Assembly: GCF_001192795.1 (NCBI RefSeq)
Contig: NZ_DF968180.1
Location: forward strand, 310,001-374,000
Origin: Flexilinea flocculi
GTDB taxonomy: Bacteria > Chloroflexota > Anaerolineae > Anaerolineales > Anaerolineaceae
Reading direction: 5' to 3'
DNA length: 64,000 bases
This document shows, piece after piece, positions 8,383 to 18,300 of this stretch. Below the pieces are notes generated by a model, which ran no database searches, was not told where the DNA came from, and saw only the letters and a program-made list of their open reading frames with translations. Position 1 is the first letter of the stretch. Each line of letters begins with the position of its first letter. The translations under genes were made by a program, and so were the position numbers.

Positions 8383-11300
8383 TTATGGAAAAAGCAGCGT
8401 ATCAAACGCTTTTTGATTGTACTTCAGATCATCATTTTTCCAAAAAACGCTCGTTTTTCCGCAATCATCTAAAAAACAAATCGCCGCACTGACAGGACAA
8501 CGCAACATCAATTTCGCAGCGCGTTCGTAACGTCTGATCTGTTTGGTATACTTTTTTTCCAGAATGAACCGCTCGTCTGGATTTCTTATTGCATCTGTCT
8601 TGAAATCCAGTATCTTCCATTGGTTTTCAAAGCGGTACAAAAGATCGATTACGCCGTGTTCTGGATACGCAACACCCGGCATATCATAGGGAATCTCATG
8701 ATATCGTGCATCGGCTGCATTGATTTCCTGCCAAATTGCGGATTCTTGGAAAGCGGACAATAATTGAATCGTCCTTTGTATGGCTGACTCCTGTTGCGAT
8801 TCGGTCAATTCTTTCAATTCGAGGGACATCTGTTCCATTAATGGGCTAAATCCGGTTTCTTGCGGAAAAGTCCAAATTTCTAACGCCTTATGTACGAGAA
8901 TTCCCACTTTCTTGCCTAAAATGCCTTCCTGAATTTCTGCCGGTTCCGATTCAAATTCCGCAGATGTCGTTGATGAAATTTTCTGCATCAATGAAATGGA
9001 AAGGTGTTTTTGTTCATTTTCACAGGATACGTTATCGGAATCTTGTTTTTCGTAGATTGGTATTTCCTGTTGACTCGATGTCGCTATCCTGACCAGGAAA
9101 GGTTTTCCATCGCGCGTTTTCATCTGTCTCTGCGATTGCTCTCGGATTTCTGACAGCTCATCTTTCCAGGGATCGAGCAATTCGCTGATCCATCCATTCA
9201 ATCGTTTCTCCGTGAAATGTCCGCTGATGATTAATTTATCTTTAGCCCGTGTGAATGCAACATATAACAGCCGTTTTAATTCCGCTTCATTCTGTTCTTT
9301 TTCATCTTTCTCGGCAAGAATATAACCCATTGATTCAGGCTCAGTGCGAATTTGAATTCCGAATTTTTGAGATATGATCCAGGATTCTGCGGAACGGTTA
9401 TTCTGATGAGCGGCATCAGCAACAACGACAATCGGAAATTCGAGCCCTTTCGATTTATGAATGGTCATCAATCGAACCGCTCCGATAGCGTCAGATGGAG
9501 CTTCTCCTTCTCTTGTGCCTGAATCATTCAAATTACGTAAATAGGATAAAAAATCATTCAGTGAAATCATTCCGCTTTGATGGGCATCCGAAATGAGTTT
9601 ATCCACGTTTCGCGAAAATTGTTCATTTGGCATGGATGCCAGCAGAGATCGGTATTTTGTCAGCTGGATTAATTTCGACAGAACGGTTTCGACGGATGCT
9701 CTGCCGGATAGAGAGAATAATTCTTGCAGCACATAGAATACACGTTCTGCAGCTTTCTTGTCATTAGCGGATAAAATTGACTGGTTATTTTGCAGGGATT
9801 CCCAGAGATTGGCAGGTTTTTCAGGTTTGCCACCTTTCGTAAGATTCGGCCAACGCAGTTGAAAAAGGCCATTTTTTGACAGGTGAAAAACCGGACTGAG
9901 GAGCATACCTGCCAATGCGAGATCATCTGCAGGGTTTGCCGCTGCGGAAAGCATGTTTAAAATATCTCGGATTTCCGGGCGATCATAGAATCCTTTGCCC
10001 GATACTGTCACAAATGGAATACCGCTTTTTTCGAAGACCGATTCATAGATTGCAAATCCGCTTGATGCTCGGAACAGCAAGGCTACATCATCCCAACTCT
10101 TCATAAAATCACTGTTTTTCAGCTCTTGCAGTCTGGCTGCAAGCTGTGCTGCAGAGGTTCTTTTTGCTTTATCAACTGATCCCGGATCGTATCCAAGCAA
10201 AAATTCGAGTTCCGGTTCCTTTGGCTGTTCGATTCTTGTTCTCATAGAAGCCAGTGGAGCAAATGGAATCCAGTAGGACTTGTTGGGGATGTTCTGGGTT
10301 CCCATCAGACGGCTGAGAAATTCACCACTTGCGTCTAATAAATCAGGGTCTGTACGATAAGTTGAATCCAGGTCAATGGACAATCCTTCCTTCTTGCAGA
10401 TACCCCGTTGTACAGAGCGGAAAACGGTTACGTCTGCTCCACGGAATCGGTAAATACTTTGCCTGGCATCTCCCACTGCAAAAAAGCTCCCGGGCTTATC
10501 AGATATAATTTCAAGCAGGTGTTGCTGCCGGTAATTGGTGTCCTGAAATTCATCTACCAAAACGGCTCTGATCTTTTCTCGCCATATTTTTCTCACAGCC
10601 GGATTTTCCAATACAATCAGCGTTTTCTCTTCCAGATCATCAAAATCCAAAACCGTTTGCTGATGCAGAATATCTTGATATTGCTTCAGTAATCCCTGAA
10701 ATGCAATTCGAAAAAGATCGATAAGCTGCTGATATTGGTCTTCATTTTCCTTGGATGGCATCCGGTTATTTTTATCCAGAATGTTTTTCCAATTCAAATC
10801 AAGATATTCTCGAATGATTTTTAGCGCACGTTTTGCTTCAGATGTAGCCTTTCCGGCTGATAATTTCATTTTTTCTGTATAAGCAGCCTGCAATACCTTG
10901 ATCGAAGCAAAGGAATCACCTTCCCGAAAATAGGCATCCGCCTGTTTCCAGAGGACAATAAATTCATCAAGCTGCATAGCCAGTTTGTCACCCGCATCTG
11001 CTGTCAATTCCGCTGGATTCAGCCCTGCGATCCATTCAAATTGAGTTCGAACATTCTCATCCGAAAACAATTCTTGCAATTTTTCGTGGATCATCGATTG
11101 CAAATCAAATGTACGCTCAAAAATCCCCTTTGTTTCAAGACGCCGATCCAGCATTCCGGCAAGAATTTTGCGTATTTCATCGATTCTAAATGTCTGAAAA
11201 AGCGGATGGAAATTGTTCTTTTCTGTCATGAATTCGAGCCATTCTTCTATGGCTCTAACTTTTACCATGGAACACTGTTTTTCATCCAGAACGGAAAAAT

Positions 11301-11688
11301 CAGGATCAATTCCCGCTTCTGCAAAACTGGTTTTTAATATTTGAGAACAAAGACTATGGATAGTTCCGATTCTTGCTGAATCCATCGCATTTAACCGATC
11401 CAGCCATTTTTCCCGTTCTTCTGGATCAACGCTTAATTGAGAAATTTCAATCAGCTTGCTTCGGACGCGGGATTTCATTTCGCGGGACGCTTTGTCCGTA
11501 AAGGTAATTGCAGCGATTTCCTCCGGTCTATATCCATCATCCAGTAAGGTCAGAAACCGTGCAACCAGGGTATGCGTTTTGCCGCTTCCGGCTCCTGCAG
11601 TGACAATCACATCCCGCTTTCTCTCATTTGCAGCCTGTTTTTGTTTTTCTGATAGTTTGTCGAGAAGTTGAATCAGCGCTCTTGTCAT
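8383..11688 (-). CDS. addA: AddA-type helicase/nuclease subunit
   Basis: An 1101-residue UvrD-like (SF1A) helicase with a C-terminal PD-(D/E)XK nuclease, partner of AddB in processing double-strand breaks. Helicase motifs in order: VTAGAGSGKTHTL (Walker A, residues ~30-42), VLVDEFQDT (Walker B), GDARQSIYRFRGAD, VRLMTIHKSKGLEFPIV and LLYVAFTRAKDKLII. The nuclease end shows VIDLLYRFENQWKILDFKTD near residue 1020. The start overlaps the addB stop by 4 bp (ATGA type), so the two are co-translated. Length is a little below the 1200 residues usual in Bacillota. Chi sites cannot be recognised by eye. Confidence 0.93.
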   Translation of the reverse strand: MTRALIQLLDKLSEKQKQAANERKRDVIVTAGAGSGKTHTLVARFLTLLDDGYRPEEIAAITFTDKASREMKSRVRSKLIEISQLSVDPEEREKWLDRLNAMDSARIGTIHSLCSQILKTSFAEAGIDPDFSVLDEKQCSMVKVRAIEEWLEFMTEKNNFHPLFQTFRIDEIRKILAGMLDRRLETKGIFERTFDLQSMIHEKLQELFSDENVRTQFEWIAGLNPAELTADAGDKLAMQLDEFIVLWKQADAYFREGDSFASIKVLQAAYTEKMKLSAGKATSEAKRALKIIREYLDLNWKNILDKNNRMPSKENEDQYQQLIDLFRIAFQGLLKQYQDILHQQTVLDFDDLEEKTLIVLENPAVRKIWREKIRAVLVDEFQDTNYRQQHLLEIISDKPGSFFAVGDARQSIYRFRGADVTVFRSVQRGICKKEGLSIDLDSTYRTDPDLLDASGEFLSRLMGTQNIPNKSYWIPFAPLASMRTRIEQPKEPELEFLLGYDPGSVDKAKRTSAAQLAARLQELKNSDFMKSWDDVALLFRASSGFAIYESVFEKSGIPFVTVSGKGFYDRPEIRDILNMLSAAANPADDLALAGMLLSPVFHLSKNGLFQLRWPNLTKGGKPEKPANLWESLQNNQSILSANDKKAAERVFYVLQELFSLSGRASVETVLSKLIQLTKYRSLLASMPNEQFSRNVDKLISDAHQSGMISLNDFLSYLRNLNDSGTREGEAPSDAIGAVRLMTIHKSKGLEFPIVVVADAAHQNNRSAESWIISQKFGIQIRTEPESMGYILAEKDEKEQNEAELKRLLYVAFTRAKDKLIISGHFTEKRLNGWISELLDPWKDELSEIREQSQRQMKTRDGKPFLVRIATSSQQEIPIYEKQDSDNVSCENEQKHLSISLMQKISSTTSAEFESEPAEIQEGILGKKVGILVHKALEIWTFPQETGFSPLMEQMSLELKELTESQQESAIQRTIQLLSAFQESAIWQEINAADARYHEIPYDMPGVAYPEHGVIDLLYRFENQWKILDFKTDAIRNPDERFILEKKYTKQIRRYERAAKLMLRCPVSAAICFLDDCGKTSVFWKNDDLKYNQKAFDTLLFP

Positions 11689-14600
11689 GGTCTATCTTCC
11701 CTTTGAAACAGGGCACACCACGTGGCTGCACTGCAGTAGGATGGACATTTTCCATCGATCGGATTGGCAGGAAATTCCCCCACTTCTAAAATTTGATAAA
11801 ACTGTTTGATTTTTTCCATAATTAAAGCCCGAAATGTGGCCGTTCGATCCATTTCCTGCGGATCCATAAAACCGGAAAGTTTCAAAGAGCTGGCTTTTGC
11901 AGATAGAATTGCCCAGTAAAATCCTTCTTCTATACGGCCGATTTTCAATGCATCGGCTGCAGCTAAAGCATAAAGGAACAATTGCACACGTCTTCCGCTA
12001 AAAACATCATCTGCCGAAAAATGGGTACCGCCAATCTTGTAATCGATGATGCGCAGATTCCCGTTGCGGTTACGGTCGATCCGATCAATGATTCCACGAA
12101 AGTTGAGAGATATTCCTTCGATATCGATTTTCAGAAACGGCTTACCGCGTATTCCAAAAGCGGATTCTGCCGCAACCATTAACCATCCTTCACTGATTTC
12201 AGATAACTTTTCGATTGTTTGCATCAGTTGTTTTTTTAACTGATTTTGCTGAAAGATCCATAATCCTGATGGGCGGAATTGATAAATGATCGGGGCTTTC
12301 GGAAAAGTGCAATTGCAGGCTTTCTCCAGTTGTTCCAGCAAGAATGTTTTATCGGTTAAGTTTTCCGCTTTCTCAAAGGTTAATTGAAGAATCCGGTGCA
12401 GTAATGATCCCAATTGTTTTGTATCCAATTCGAACGCCGGTTCTTTTATCGGTTCCAGAAACAAGATATTACTGATAAAGTATCGAAATGGGCAGTACAG
12501 ACCATTTTCCAACTGAGACGAGCTGAAGATCTGCTGGCTTCGAAATTGTTCCGGCAAATTCACACAAGAATCACATGCGCCGGATGACAGGAGTCCTTCT
12601 AACATCGGATCCCTTTGAGATGCTTCAAGCATATCCTGATTATTATCATCGTCGGCATATTCATCTCGTTTTCTCTGTAGAACAGCCCAGTATTCTTTTT
12701 CATCCTCCGAGGCTGCTTCCGAAAGCGGCCTTTTCGTTGAAGAACGAATTCGCTGGACGGTATTCTCCGGGACGATTTGTCTGATTGCATTCCAATAAAG
12801 CGATTCCTCCCATTCATCTCCCGCATCCGTGATACAAGGACGGCTGATCAATAATTTCTCGTCAGCTCTTGAGAGAATCTGGATCAATAATCCGCTTTGA
12901 TCGTTATCAGCAGACACAGGTATCTGTAATAAATCCTGAAATTCTTTTTTGATAATGACATCTTCTGCGACAGCAGATGGGAATATGCTTTCTCCAAAGC
13001 CTAAAAAGGCAGCTGCCTGAAAGCGAATACCGCGAGCCCAGGTAATTTCACCGGTGAATATGGAATTTGCGAATTGTTGCGTGGGATTACTTCGCTCTGA
13101 AGCTGTGATGGTTTCTGTCAGTGCACTCAGAAAGTCGTTATAATCGATATTTTGCCGTGGAACCATACGATCTTCTATGATCAATTCTTCGAAACAGGCG
13201 GTTAACGCAAAATAATCTGATTCTTCTTCTTGACGAATATGCGATCGAAGCTGAATTTTTTCACAGACTCCTTTCAGCCATGCAATCCAAACCGGGATCT
13301 GCTGGTTTCCTTGCGGAGGGGTGATATTGTCAAGGAATGCTTGCAATCCGTTTTTCAAAAGCAGAAGCTCAGCGCTATCAGGAAAACACGAATAATCCAG
13401 GAACTGATTTCCATCTTCGTCATCCACCTTTTCTGTTGCATCTTCCTTTTGTAAAATATTCCAGGCTTCCTCCCATTGTTCTGAGCCGCCAGTAATGCTC
13501 AACTGCCGGCTGATGAAATCCAGCCAGTTGACCTGTTCCGGTGTCAAACCCGAGCTGATATATGGGAATCGCAAGCAATTCATCAAATTATTTGTTTTCA
13601 ACCCTTCCGGCTGTAGTCGGAGTAAGCTAAAAAGTGTTATAACAACAGGGCTTTCGATCAAAGATACTTTTCTGCCAAAGTTCAACGGAATTTGCATCTC
13701 TTCGCTGATTCTGCGTAAAGCAGGAGCATATTTTTCCAGTTGTGGCGCAAAAATTGCGCAGGACGCAATCGGAATTGCATCACGAATAATCCAGCTTTTC
13801 ATCTGTCGCAGTACTTCTCTGACTTCGTCCTCCTGTGTCCCGGCTTCCAACAGGATCAGCGATTTTTCATCGGATGGATTTGTTTCAATCCACTTGACTG
13901 GCTGTTGTTTAAAAATATTCTCGACGATATACCTGAGAATGTCCGGTAAGTGAATCGCACTTTTTACAGTGTTTTCTGCAATTTGGATATTCAGTACTTT
14001 TTGGATCTGTTCCAGCGAACGGGAAAATCTGCGATTGACCAGCCGTTCTTTTTCTTCCGCTTGCAGCGATCCTGGAAGGGTCAGGTAAATTTCATCGGTG
14101 ATTGGCTCAAGATTCCGGATCAACCAGAGCTGGTCTTGATCAAAATTGTCAAAACCATCAATAATAAGCAATCTGAAAGGATCAAGATGGTCAGGCTTTT
14201 TTTTGATTATCTCCGCAGCAGCCTGGATCACTCCGGAGGGGCTGACCCATCCATGATCCGATAAAAAAATCTGATACTCCTCAAAAATCAAATTAATTTC
14301 AATTTCTTGCTGTGTTTGGACAATCGATTTCATTTGATCTGCTGAAATGCAATTTTTTTCAAAATCGGAGAATGCTTTTGTGACTACTTTGGAAAAACCT
14401 GCTGTATTCCAGACATTACAGTAATAGTTCAGTTTCCCTTTCGCTTGAATGTGCCGAATTGCTTCACAGACAATTTGCCGGTTTAATGAAGGATTAATAA
14501 TAATTTTTCCTGACAACGCTTTTTCAAGTATCGAACGTGCAAACTGAGCGAATGTGTTCACTCTGATACCCCAAGAGCCTGAAGGAGAAGCAAGTCTTTT

Positions 14601-14744
14601 TTGAAATGCCTGCAATTGCAGGCTGTCAGGAACTAATACTTGTACTGAAGCCAGCGGATCATCAGATTTGATTTGGCGTATTTTTTGAAGGCAGACGGTT
14701 GTTTTGCCAGATGCAGGAAGATCCATGATGAGTTCAATTGTCAT
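11685..14744 (-). CDS. addB: AddB-type helicase-like/nuclease subunit with Fe-S cluster cysteines
   Basis: About 1019 residues; the inactive-helicase plus nuclease partner of AddA. The N-terminus holds a Walker A-like LPASGKTTV. The C-terminal nuclease has IRIIDYKIGG-type residues (LRIIDYKIGG). Four cysteines suited to the AddB [4Fe-4S] cluster are present: one in GLYCPFRYF and three in KCPSYCSAATWC near the end. I chose ATG 14744 (MTIELIMDLPASGK); ATG 14759 five codons earlier is possible and neither has a strong ribosome site. It precedes addA with a 4-bp overlap. The overall sequence is divergent from Bacillus AddB, as is common. Confidence 0.87.
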   Translation of the reverse strand: MTIELIMDLPASGKTTVCLQKIRQIKSDDPLASVQVLVPDSLQLQAFQKRLASPSGSWGIRVNTFAQFARSILEKALSGKIIINPSLNRQIVCEAIRHIQAKGKLNYYCNVWNTAGFSKVVTKAFSDFEKNCISADQMKSIVQTQQEIEINLIFEEYQIFLSDHGWVSPSGVIQAAAEIIKKKPDHLDPFRLLIIDGFDNFDQDQLWLIRNLEPITDEIYLTLPGSLQAEEKERLVNRRFSRSLEQIQKVLNIQIAENTVKSAIHLPDILRYIVENIFKQQPVKWIETNPSDEKSLILLEAGTQEDEVREVLRQMKSWIIRDAIPIASCAIFAPQLEKYAPALRRISEEMQIPLNFGRKVSLIESPVVITLFSLLRLQPEGLKTNNLMNCLRFPYISSGLTPEQVNWLDFISRQLSITGGSEQWEEAWNILQKEDATEKVDDEDGNQFLDYSCFPDSAELLLLKNGLQAFLDNITPPQGNQQIPVWIAWLKGVCEKIQLRSHIRQEEESDYFALTACFEELIIEDRMVPRQNIDYNDFLSALTETITASERSNPTQQFANSIFTGEITWARGIRFQAAAFLGFGESIFPSAVAEDVIIKKEFQDLLQIPVSADNDQSGLLIQILSRADEKLLISRPCITDAGDEWEESLYWNAIRQIVPENTVQRIRSSTKRPLSEAASEDEKEYWAVLQRKRDEYADDDNNQDMLEASQRDPMLEGLLSSGACDSCVNLPEQFRSQQIFSSSQLENGLYCPFRYFISNILFLEPIKEPAFELDTKQLGSLLHRILQLTFEKAENLTDKTFLLEQLEKACNCTFPKAPIIYQFRPSGLWIFQQNQLKKQLMQTIEKLSEISEGWLMVAAESAFGIRGKPFLKIDIEGISLNFRGIIDRIDRNRNGNLRIIDYKIGGTHFSADDVFSGRRVQLFLYALAAADALKIGRIEEGFYWAILSAKASSLKLSGFMDPQEMDRTATFRALIMEKIKQFYQILEVGEFPANPIDGKCPSYCSAATWCALFQREDRP

Positions 14745-14874
14745 GATTTGTATTATCATCTCAAATCATGTTTTGGGTCAATAGCAGTGTCGATATGTAT
14801 GGAGTTCGAATTGCTGCTGTTGGCATGAATCCGTGTACAATGAAATAGAATCAAGTAAAGGAGGAAATTCAGGT

Positions 14875-15363
14875 ATGCCACAAGAAAATATAAGCATCAA
14901 TGAACTGGAAATCTTAAAAAAACAGGAAGAACAGTTTCAGTTTGAGCATTTCACCAATGAAGATATTTGGAAACTGGGCAAATGGATGACCGAAGAAGCC
15001 ATTCGGCAGGCGTTGCCCATTGCGATCAGTATCCGATTGTTTTCCGGAGTTATTGCATTTCAATACTTCTGCAAAGGTTCTAAGCTAAATAATGAAACAT
15101 GGATGAAACGCAAAGAATTGACAGTCCGTGAAATGGAAATGAGCAGTCTTCGAATGTGTATGGAATTTGAAGCAGCTGGAAAAACAATGGAAGATAAACT
15201 GATGGATCGTTATACCTATGCCTGCTGCGGCGGAGGATTTCCAATTCGCATCCGAAATGCAGGCGTGATTGGATCGATCATCGTTTCAGGACTGCCGCAT
15301 AAAGATGATCATGCTTTTATCATCCATTGTCTGGAAGGCTTTTTCCGCTCGGAAAATCTTTAA
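14875..15363 (+). CDS. UPF0303 / haem-degrading-domain protein
   Basis: A 162-residue cytosolic protein of the UPF0303 group (haem-degrading HbpS-like domain). ALPIAISIRLFSGVIAFQYFCKG at residues ~40-65, the WMKRKELTV segment and the C-terminal GVIGSIIVSGLPHKDDHAFIIHCL follow the family pattern. The start at 14875 is fixed by AAAGGAGG about 10 nt upstream; the frame is open earlier without a ribosome site. Family members bind haem or act as small-molecule sensors; enzymatic activity here is unproven. It diverges from addB. Confidence 0.8.
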   Translation: MPQENISINELEILKKQEEQFQFEHFTNEDIWKLGKWMTEEAIRQALPIAISIRLFSGVIAFQYFCKGSKLNNETWMKRKELTVREMEMSSLRMCMEFEAAGKTMEDKLMDRYTYACCGGGFPIRIRNAGVIGSIIVSGLPHKDDHAFIIHCLEGFFRSENL

Positions 15364-15387
15364 GAATCAAAACTGTTTTTCAAAAAT

Positions 15388-15425
15388 AATGAGTATATGC
15401 AAATCTCAGCCTGCATATACTCATT
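15388..15425. terminator. Hairpin between convergent genes
   Basis: A perfect 13-bp inverted repeat (aatgagtatatgc 15388-15400 / gcatatactcatt 15413-15425) with a 12-nt loop lies between the UPF0303 gene and the convergent uppP. There is no long T tract, so termination strength is uncertain. Confidence 0.6.
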
Positions 15426-15474
15426 GCATTAAAATTTTGATCGAAGCGTCTGTGTATCGCCTGAATATTCGGGA

Positions 15475-16299
15475 TTATCGGAGAAGACTGAAAAATAATA
15501 GTACAAGAATTCCAAGAAATATTCGATAATATCCAAATAGGGTAAAGTCGTGTTTTTTTATATAACCCATCAAAAATTTGATAGCTGCTGCGGAAACCAG
15601 AAAGGCAGTGATCATTCCGGCAAAAAGTACAGCTATTTCTATGTTAGAAAAACTGAATCCGAATTTAAGCAGTTTTAAACCGCTGGCTCCTAACATGATT
15701 GGAATGGACAGGAAGAAAGAAAACTCTGCGGCAACGCTTCTGGATGTCCCGATCAGGATAGCGCCAAGTATTGTTGCGCCAGAACGCGATGTTCCCGGAA
15801 TCAGCGACAGCATTTGAAAAATGCCGATCATCACTGCAGCAGCATAATTTAATTGTGATAATTCGTTGATGCTGCTGTTTCTCGTTTTATTTCTGCGTTC
15901 AATCAGGATGAATAAAATTCCATAGATAATCAGTGTTGCTGCAACTGTCTTAAAGTTGAAAAACAGCTTGTCAATTTGATCTTCGAACAAAAAACCGATC
16001 AAACCGGCTGGAATACATGCCAGGAAAATCTTCAACCATAATTGAAAGGTTTCTTTCTTATGATTCCCGTTTCTATTTGAAGAAAATGGATTGAGCTTTT
16101 TGAAAAAAGTGATAATTACGGCAAGAATGGCTCCCAGTTGAATTACGACAAGGAACATTTCTTGAAAAGCATCGCTCATGTTCAAATGGACCAATTCGTT
16201 CAGGAGAATCATGTGACCTGTGCTGCTGATGGGCAGCCATTCTGTGATCCCCTCAACAATCCCAAAAACAATTGCTTTAATTATTTCTGTTATATACAC
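15475..16299 (-). CDS. uppP: Undecaprenyl-diphosphatase (UppP/BacA)
   Basis: A 274-residue membrane enzyme that dephosphorylates undecaprenyl diphosphate so the lipid carrier can be reused in peptidoglycan synthesis; it gives bacitracin resistance. Signatures are [17 protein letters not shown] at residues ~16-32 and [13 protein letters not shown] near residue 165, the two motifs that form the active site. About seven helices. The start is GTG with GGAG five bases upstream. It is transcribed alone on the minus strand. Confidence 0.95.
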   Translation of the reverse strand: MYITEIIKAIVFGIVEGITEWLPISSTGHMILLNELVHLNMSDAFQEMFLVVIQLGAILAVIITFFKKLNPFSSNRNGNHKKETFQLWLKIFLACIPAGLIGFLFEDQIDKLFFNFKTVAATLIIYGILFILIERRNKTRNSSINELSQLNYAAAVMIGIFQMLSLIPGTSRSGATILGAILIGTSRSVAAEFSFFLSIPIMLGASGLKLLKFGFSFSNIEIAVLFAGMITAFLVSAAAIKFLMGYIKKHDFTLFGYYRIFLGILVLLFFSLLR

Positions 16300-16430
16300 T
16301 TGGGCTCCGTCTGCTCTTTAGATTTCTCTGTGCATTGGTTCACTTGTTTTATACGAACATGTGAATCAAACGATTTGGAATCTTGGAAGAGTTACTGGTC
16401 AAAACTCTGATAGCCTTCAGATTGAATGAT

Positions 16431-16458
16431 AAAAAGCGAACATGGGACAGAATTCGCT
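16431..16458 (-). terminator. Terminator after the HAD phosphatase gene
   Basis: Read on the minus strand, agcgaa (16458-16453) pairs with ttcgct (16440-16435) and is followed by a T run (16434-16431). Confidence 0.65.
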
Positions 16459-16482
16459 CTTTATTACATAACCTAAAGAAAA

Positions 16483-17109
16483 TTATTCCTGAAAAATAAA
16501 GAATGGTTCAATCTCCGCACAAGCCGGAAGGTGAATGGCGTTCAATCCTGCACGGATTGCAGCTTGTGTATTTTCCAGCATATCGTCGATAAAAACGGAT
16601 TTTTCGGGATTTAATTGGTAAGAATGGATCAATAAATCGTAAATTTCCTGCTCAGGTTTGATGACCTTGTGTTCATAAGAGAGGATCTGTCCGTCAAAAT
16701 CTGAAAAAAAGGTGTTTCGTTTTTTTATCACAGCATAAACTTCATTGGCAAAATTCGAAAGGACATAAATTTTTGCACCGGCTTCCTTAATTCGATACAT
16801 TGCTGCAACATTTTTAGGAATTCCGTTAAAGTAATAAGGCCATTTGCGCAGATATTGCCTGATTTCTTTGCGCAGTGAAGGCTCTTTTGCTGAAGCAATT
16901 TCGACCAGTTCAGAATTCGTAATGGTTCCACGATCCAGTTTTGACCATGTTTCCGTGTCCTCAAATAATACGGAGGCCAAACGGTCATGCAGATCCGGAT
17001 GAAATCCCATTTCGCCCAAAAATCTGCGCGGTGAATAATCCAGCAGAACGTTCCCTAAATCAAAAATGACAGCTTCGATTTCTTTTTTGTTTTCTTTCAA
17101 AAAAACCAT
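16483..17109 (-). CDS. HAD-superfamily hydrolase (subfamily IA)
   Basis: A 208-residue cytosolic phosphatase. Motif I is VIFDLGNVLLDYS with the nucleophile aspartate at the start of DLGNV; motif II is YVLSNF; motif III lysine lies in VIKPEQEIYDLLI; motif IV is VFIDDMLENTQAA. The cap is a short helical insert between motif I and II. This matches the group with glucose-1-phosphatase YihX and epoxide hydrolase N-domains; the substrate cannot be read. It follows a small membrane-protein gene by 21 bp and ends before a terminator. Confidence 0.87.
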   Translation of the reverse strand: MVFLKENKKEIEAVIFDLGNVLLDYSPRRFLGEMGFHPDLHDRLASVLFEDTETWSKLDRGTITNSELVEIASAKEPSLRKEIRQYLRKWPYYFNGIPKNVAAMYRIKEAGAKIYVLSNFANEVYAVIKKRNTFFSDFDGQILSYEHKVIKPEQEIYDLLIHSYQLNPEKSVFIDDMLENTQAAIRAGLNAIHLPACAEIEPFFIFQE

Positions 17110-17130
17110 TGATGATTCCTTAATAAAGAT

Positions 17131-17370
17131 CTATTTTTTATGGATAAATTTTGGCAGCAGAATTGCAAACAATCCTAAAACGATAAAAAAGATCACGATG
17201 ACCAGCATCATCCAGTCTGAATTTGTCACCGGTTTCTTCATAATGGAAGGTAAATTGAAAATACCGGCTGCCAGAAATACAATTCCTACGAAACTTCCGG
17301 GGTTCAGAACTGTTTTTTCCTGTTTTACTGTTTCTTTATGAGTATCCTTGTTTTTACTTTTTTTTTGCAT
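17131..17370 (-). CDS. Small two-helix membrane protein, unknown function
   Basis: A 79-residue protein with a Lys-rich N-terminus (MQKKSKNKDTHKETVKQEK) followed by two hydrophobic segments, about residues 27-42 and 53-74, and a charged tail. No family is recognised. It lies 21 bp before the HAD phosphatase on the same strand, so the two are probably co-transcribed. The composition is typical of small inner-membrane proteins, and the reading frame is plausible, but there is no homology evidence. Confidence 0.6.
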   Translation of the reverse strand: MQKKSKNKDTHKETVKQEKTVLNPGSFVGIVFLAAGIFNLPSIMKKPVTNSDWMMLVIVIFFIVLGLFAILLPKFIHKK

Positions 17371-17498
17371 AAGCCCTTTTCATGCTTATTCTTAAATGGT
17401 TCGAAAATCCTTCAGAATTAAGTCCGCATCAAAATAACCATGTATCTCAATTATTAGCAACTATTGAAAAAAGTCTGCGAATACTCTGAGAGCGAATC

Positions 17499-17609
17499 CA
17501 GGATTATGGGATTTGAAATAGAATCATAGGATAAGATGAAGAGTTATTTTTATGTGGAGCACAAAAATAACTCTCCAACAAATAATTCTGCCTCTCATTC
17601 GAATCGCTG
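17499..17609 (+). repeat. Hairpin MITE-like element, copy 5
   Basis: A right end attcgaatcgctg is clear; the left end (caggattatgggatttgaaat) has diverged. The short stem is gagttatttttatgt (17541-17555) with acaaaaataactc (17561-17573). Flanks gagcgaatc and gaaaaattc match weakly (5 of 9). Confidence 0.6.
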
Positions 17610-17655
17610 GAAAAATTCATACGATTGGTATGAACGATCGCGGTTGCAGTAACAG

Positions 17656-18297
17656 TTATTCTTCTTTCTTTTCTGTATCTTCAATTGATTCCGATGTTTT
17701 AACTGATTCTTCCTGTTCATTTGATACGGATTCATCTGCGGATTGTTCCATGCTATCCGAAGTGTTCTGCTCAACTGAGATTTCTGCATCGGGTGTGTTT
17801 TGTATAGGCTCGATCGTTTTCTGTGTAAGCGTTGATTCCTGTTTCTGTTTCCTTTTATCCAAGTAGTCTTTCAACAGCGGCCATGCCATCAAACAACCGG
17901 CGACGAGATAAATAATATCTCCGAACGCTGCCAGTTTTCGATCCTGGGGATTTTCGAGTTTCAGTGATCTTGGCAATTCAGTTATCGAATACACAACCAG
18001 ATAAAGTCCCATTCCGCGCATCGCATAAGTGAATCCGCGGTTGATCTTGTCGTCTTTTTTACTTTTCCCTTTGGGTGAATCCGCTGGTTCCACACTTCCT
18101 TGTATTGAAGCTGATGGATCCGATGAAATTTCTGAATTTGTATTTCCGTCCTCATGATCTGAAGGAAGTTCGACAACCCCTGGATTTCCGTGCAGCGGCA
18201 TTCCGCAAAAAGCACAGTTTGCCAGATCGTCGTTGTTGGGTTCAAGACAATTGGGACAAATTTCCTGATTATTTCTTGTAATTTGTTTTTCTTCCAT
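17656..18297 (-). CDS. Zinc-ribbon membrane protein, unknown function
   Basis: A 213-residue protein. The N-terminus has a zinc ribbon (Cys14-x2-Cys17 and Cys28-x2-Cys31: CPNC, CAFC). A Ser/Pro/Glu-rich linker follows, then two hydrophobic segments near residues 98-112 and 127-142, and an acidic Gln/Glu/Ser-rich tail. This architecture is common among uncharacterised membrane proteins. It starts 3 bp after the PfkB kinase gene stops, so it is the last gene of the lyxose isomerase-kinase unit, though nothing in it points to sugar metabolism. Confidence 0.75.
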   Translation of the reverse strand: MEEKQITRNNQEICPNCLEPNNDDLANCAFCGMPLHGNPGVVELPSDHEDGNTNSEISSDPSASIQGSVEPADSPKGKSKKDDKINRGFTYAMRGMGLYLVVYSITELPRSLKLENPQDRKLAAFGDIIYLVAGCLMAWPLLKDYLDKRKQKQESTLTQKTIEPIQNTPDAEISVEQNTSDSMEQSADESVSNEQEESVKTSESIEDTEKKEE

Positions 18298-18300
18298 TCT

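Noticed and set aside
13495-13953. 152-codon frame opposite addB
   Set aside because: Antisense shadow with no ribosome site or recognisable domain.
14785-14816. Solo element end (ttcgaattgctg) upstream of addB
   Set aside because: Only one terminal repeat is convincing; too short to call a copy.
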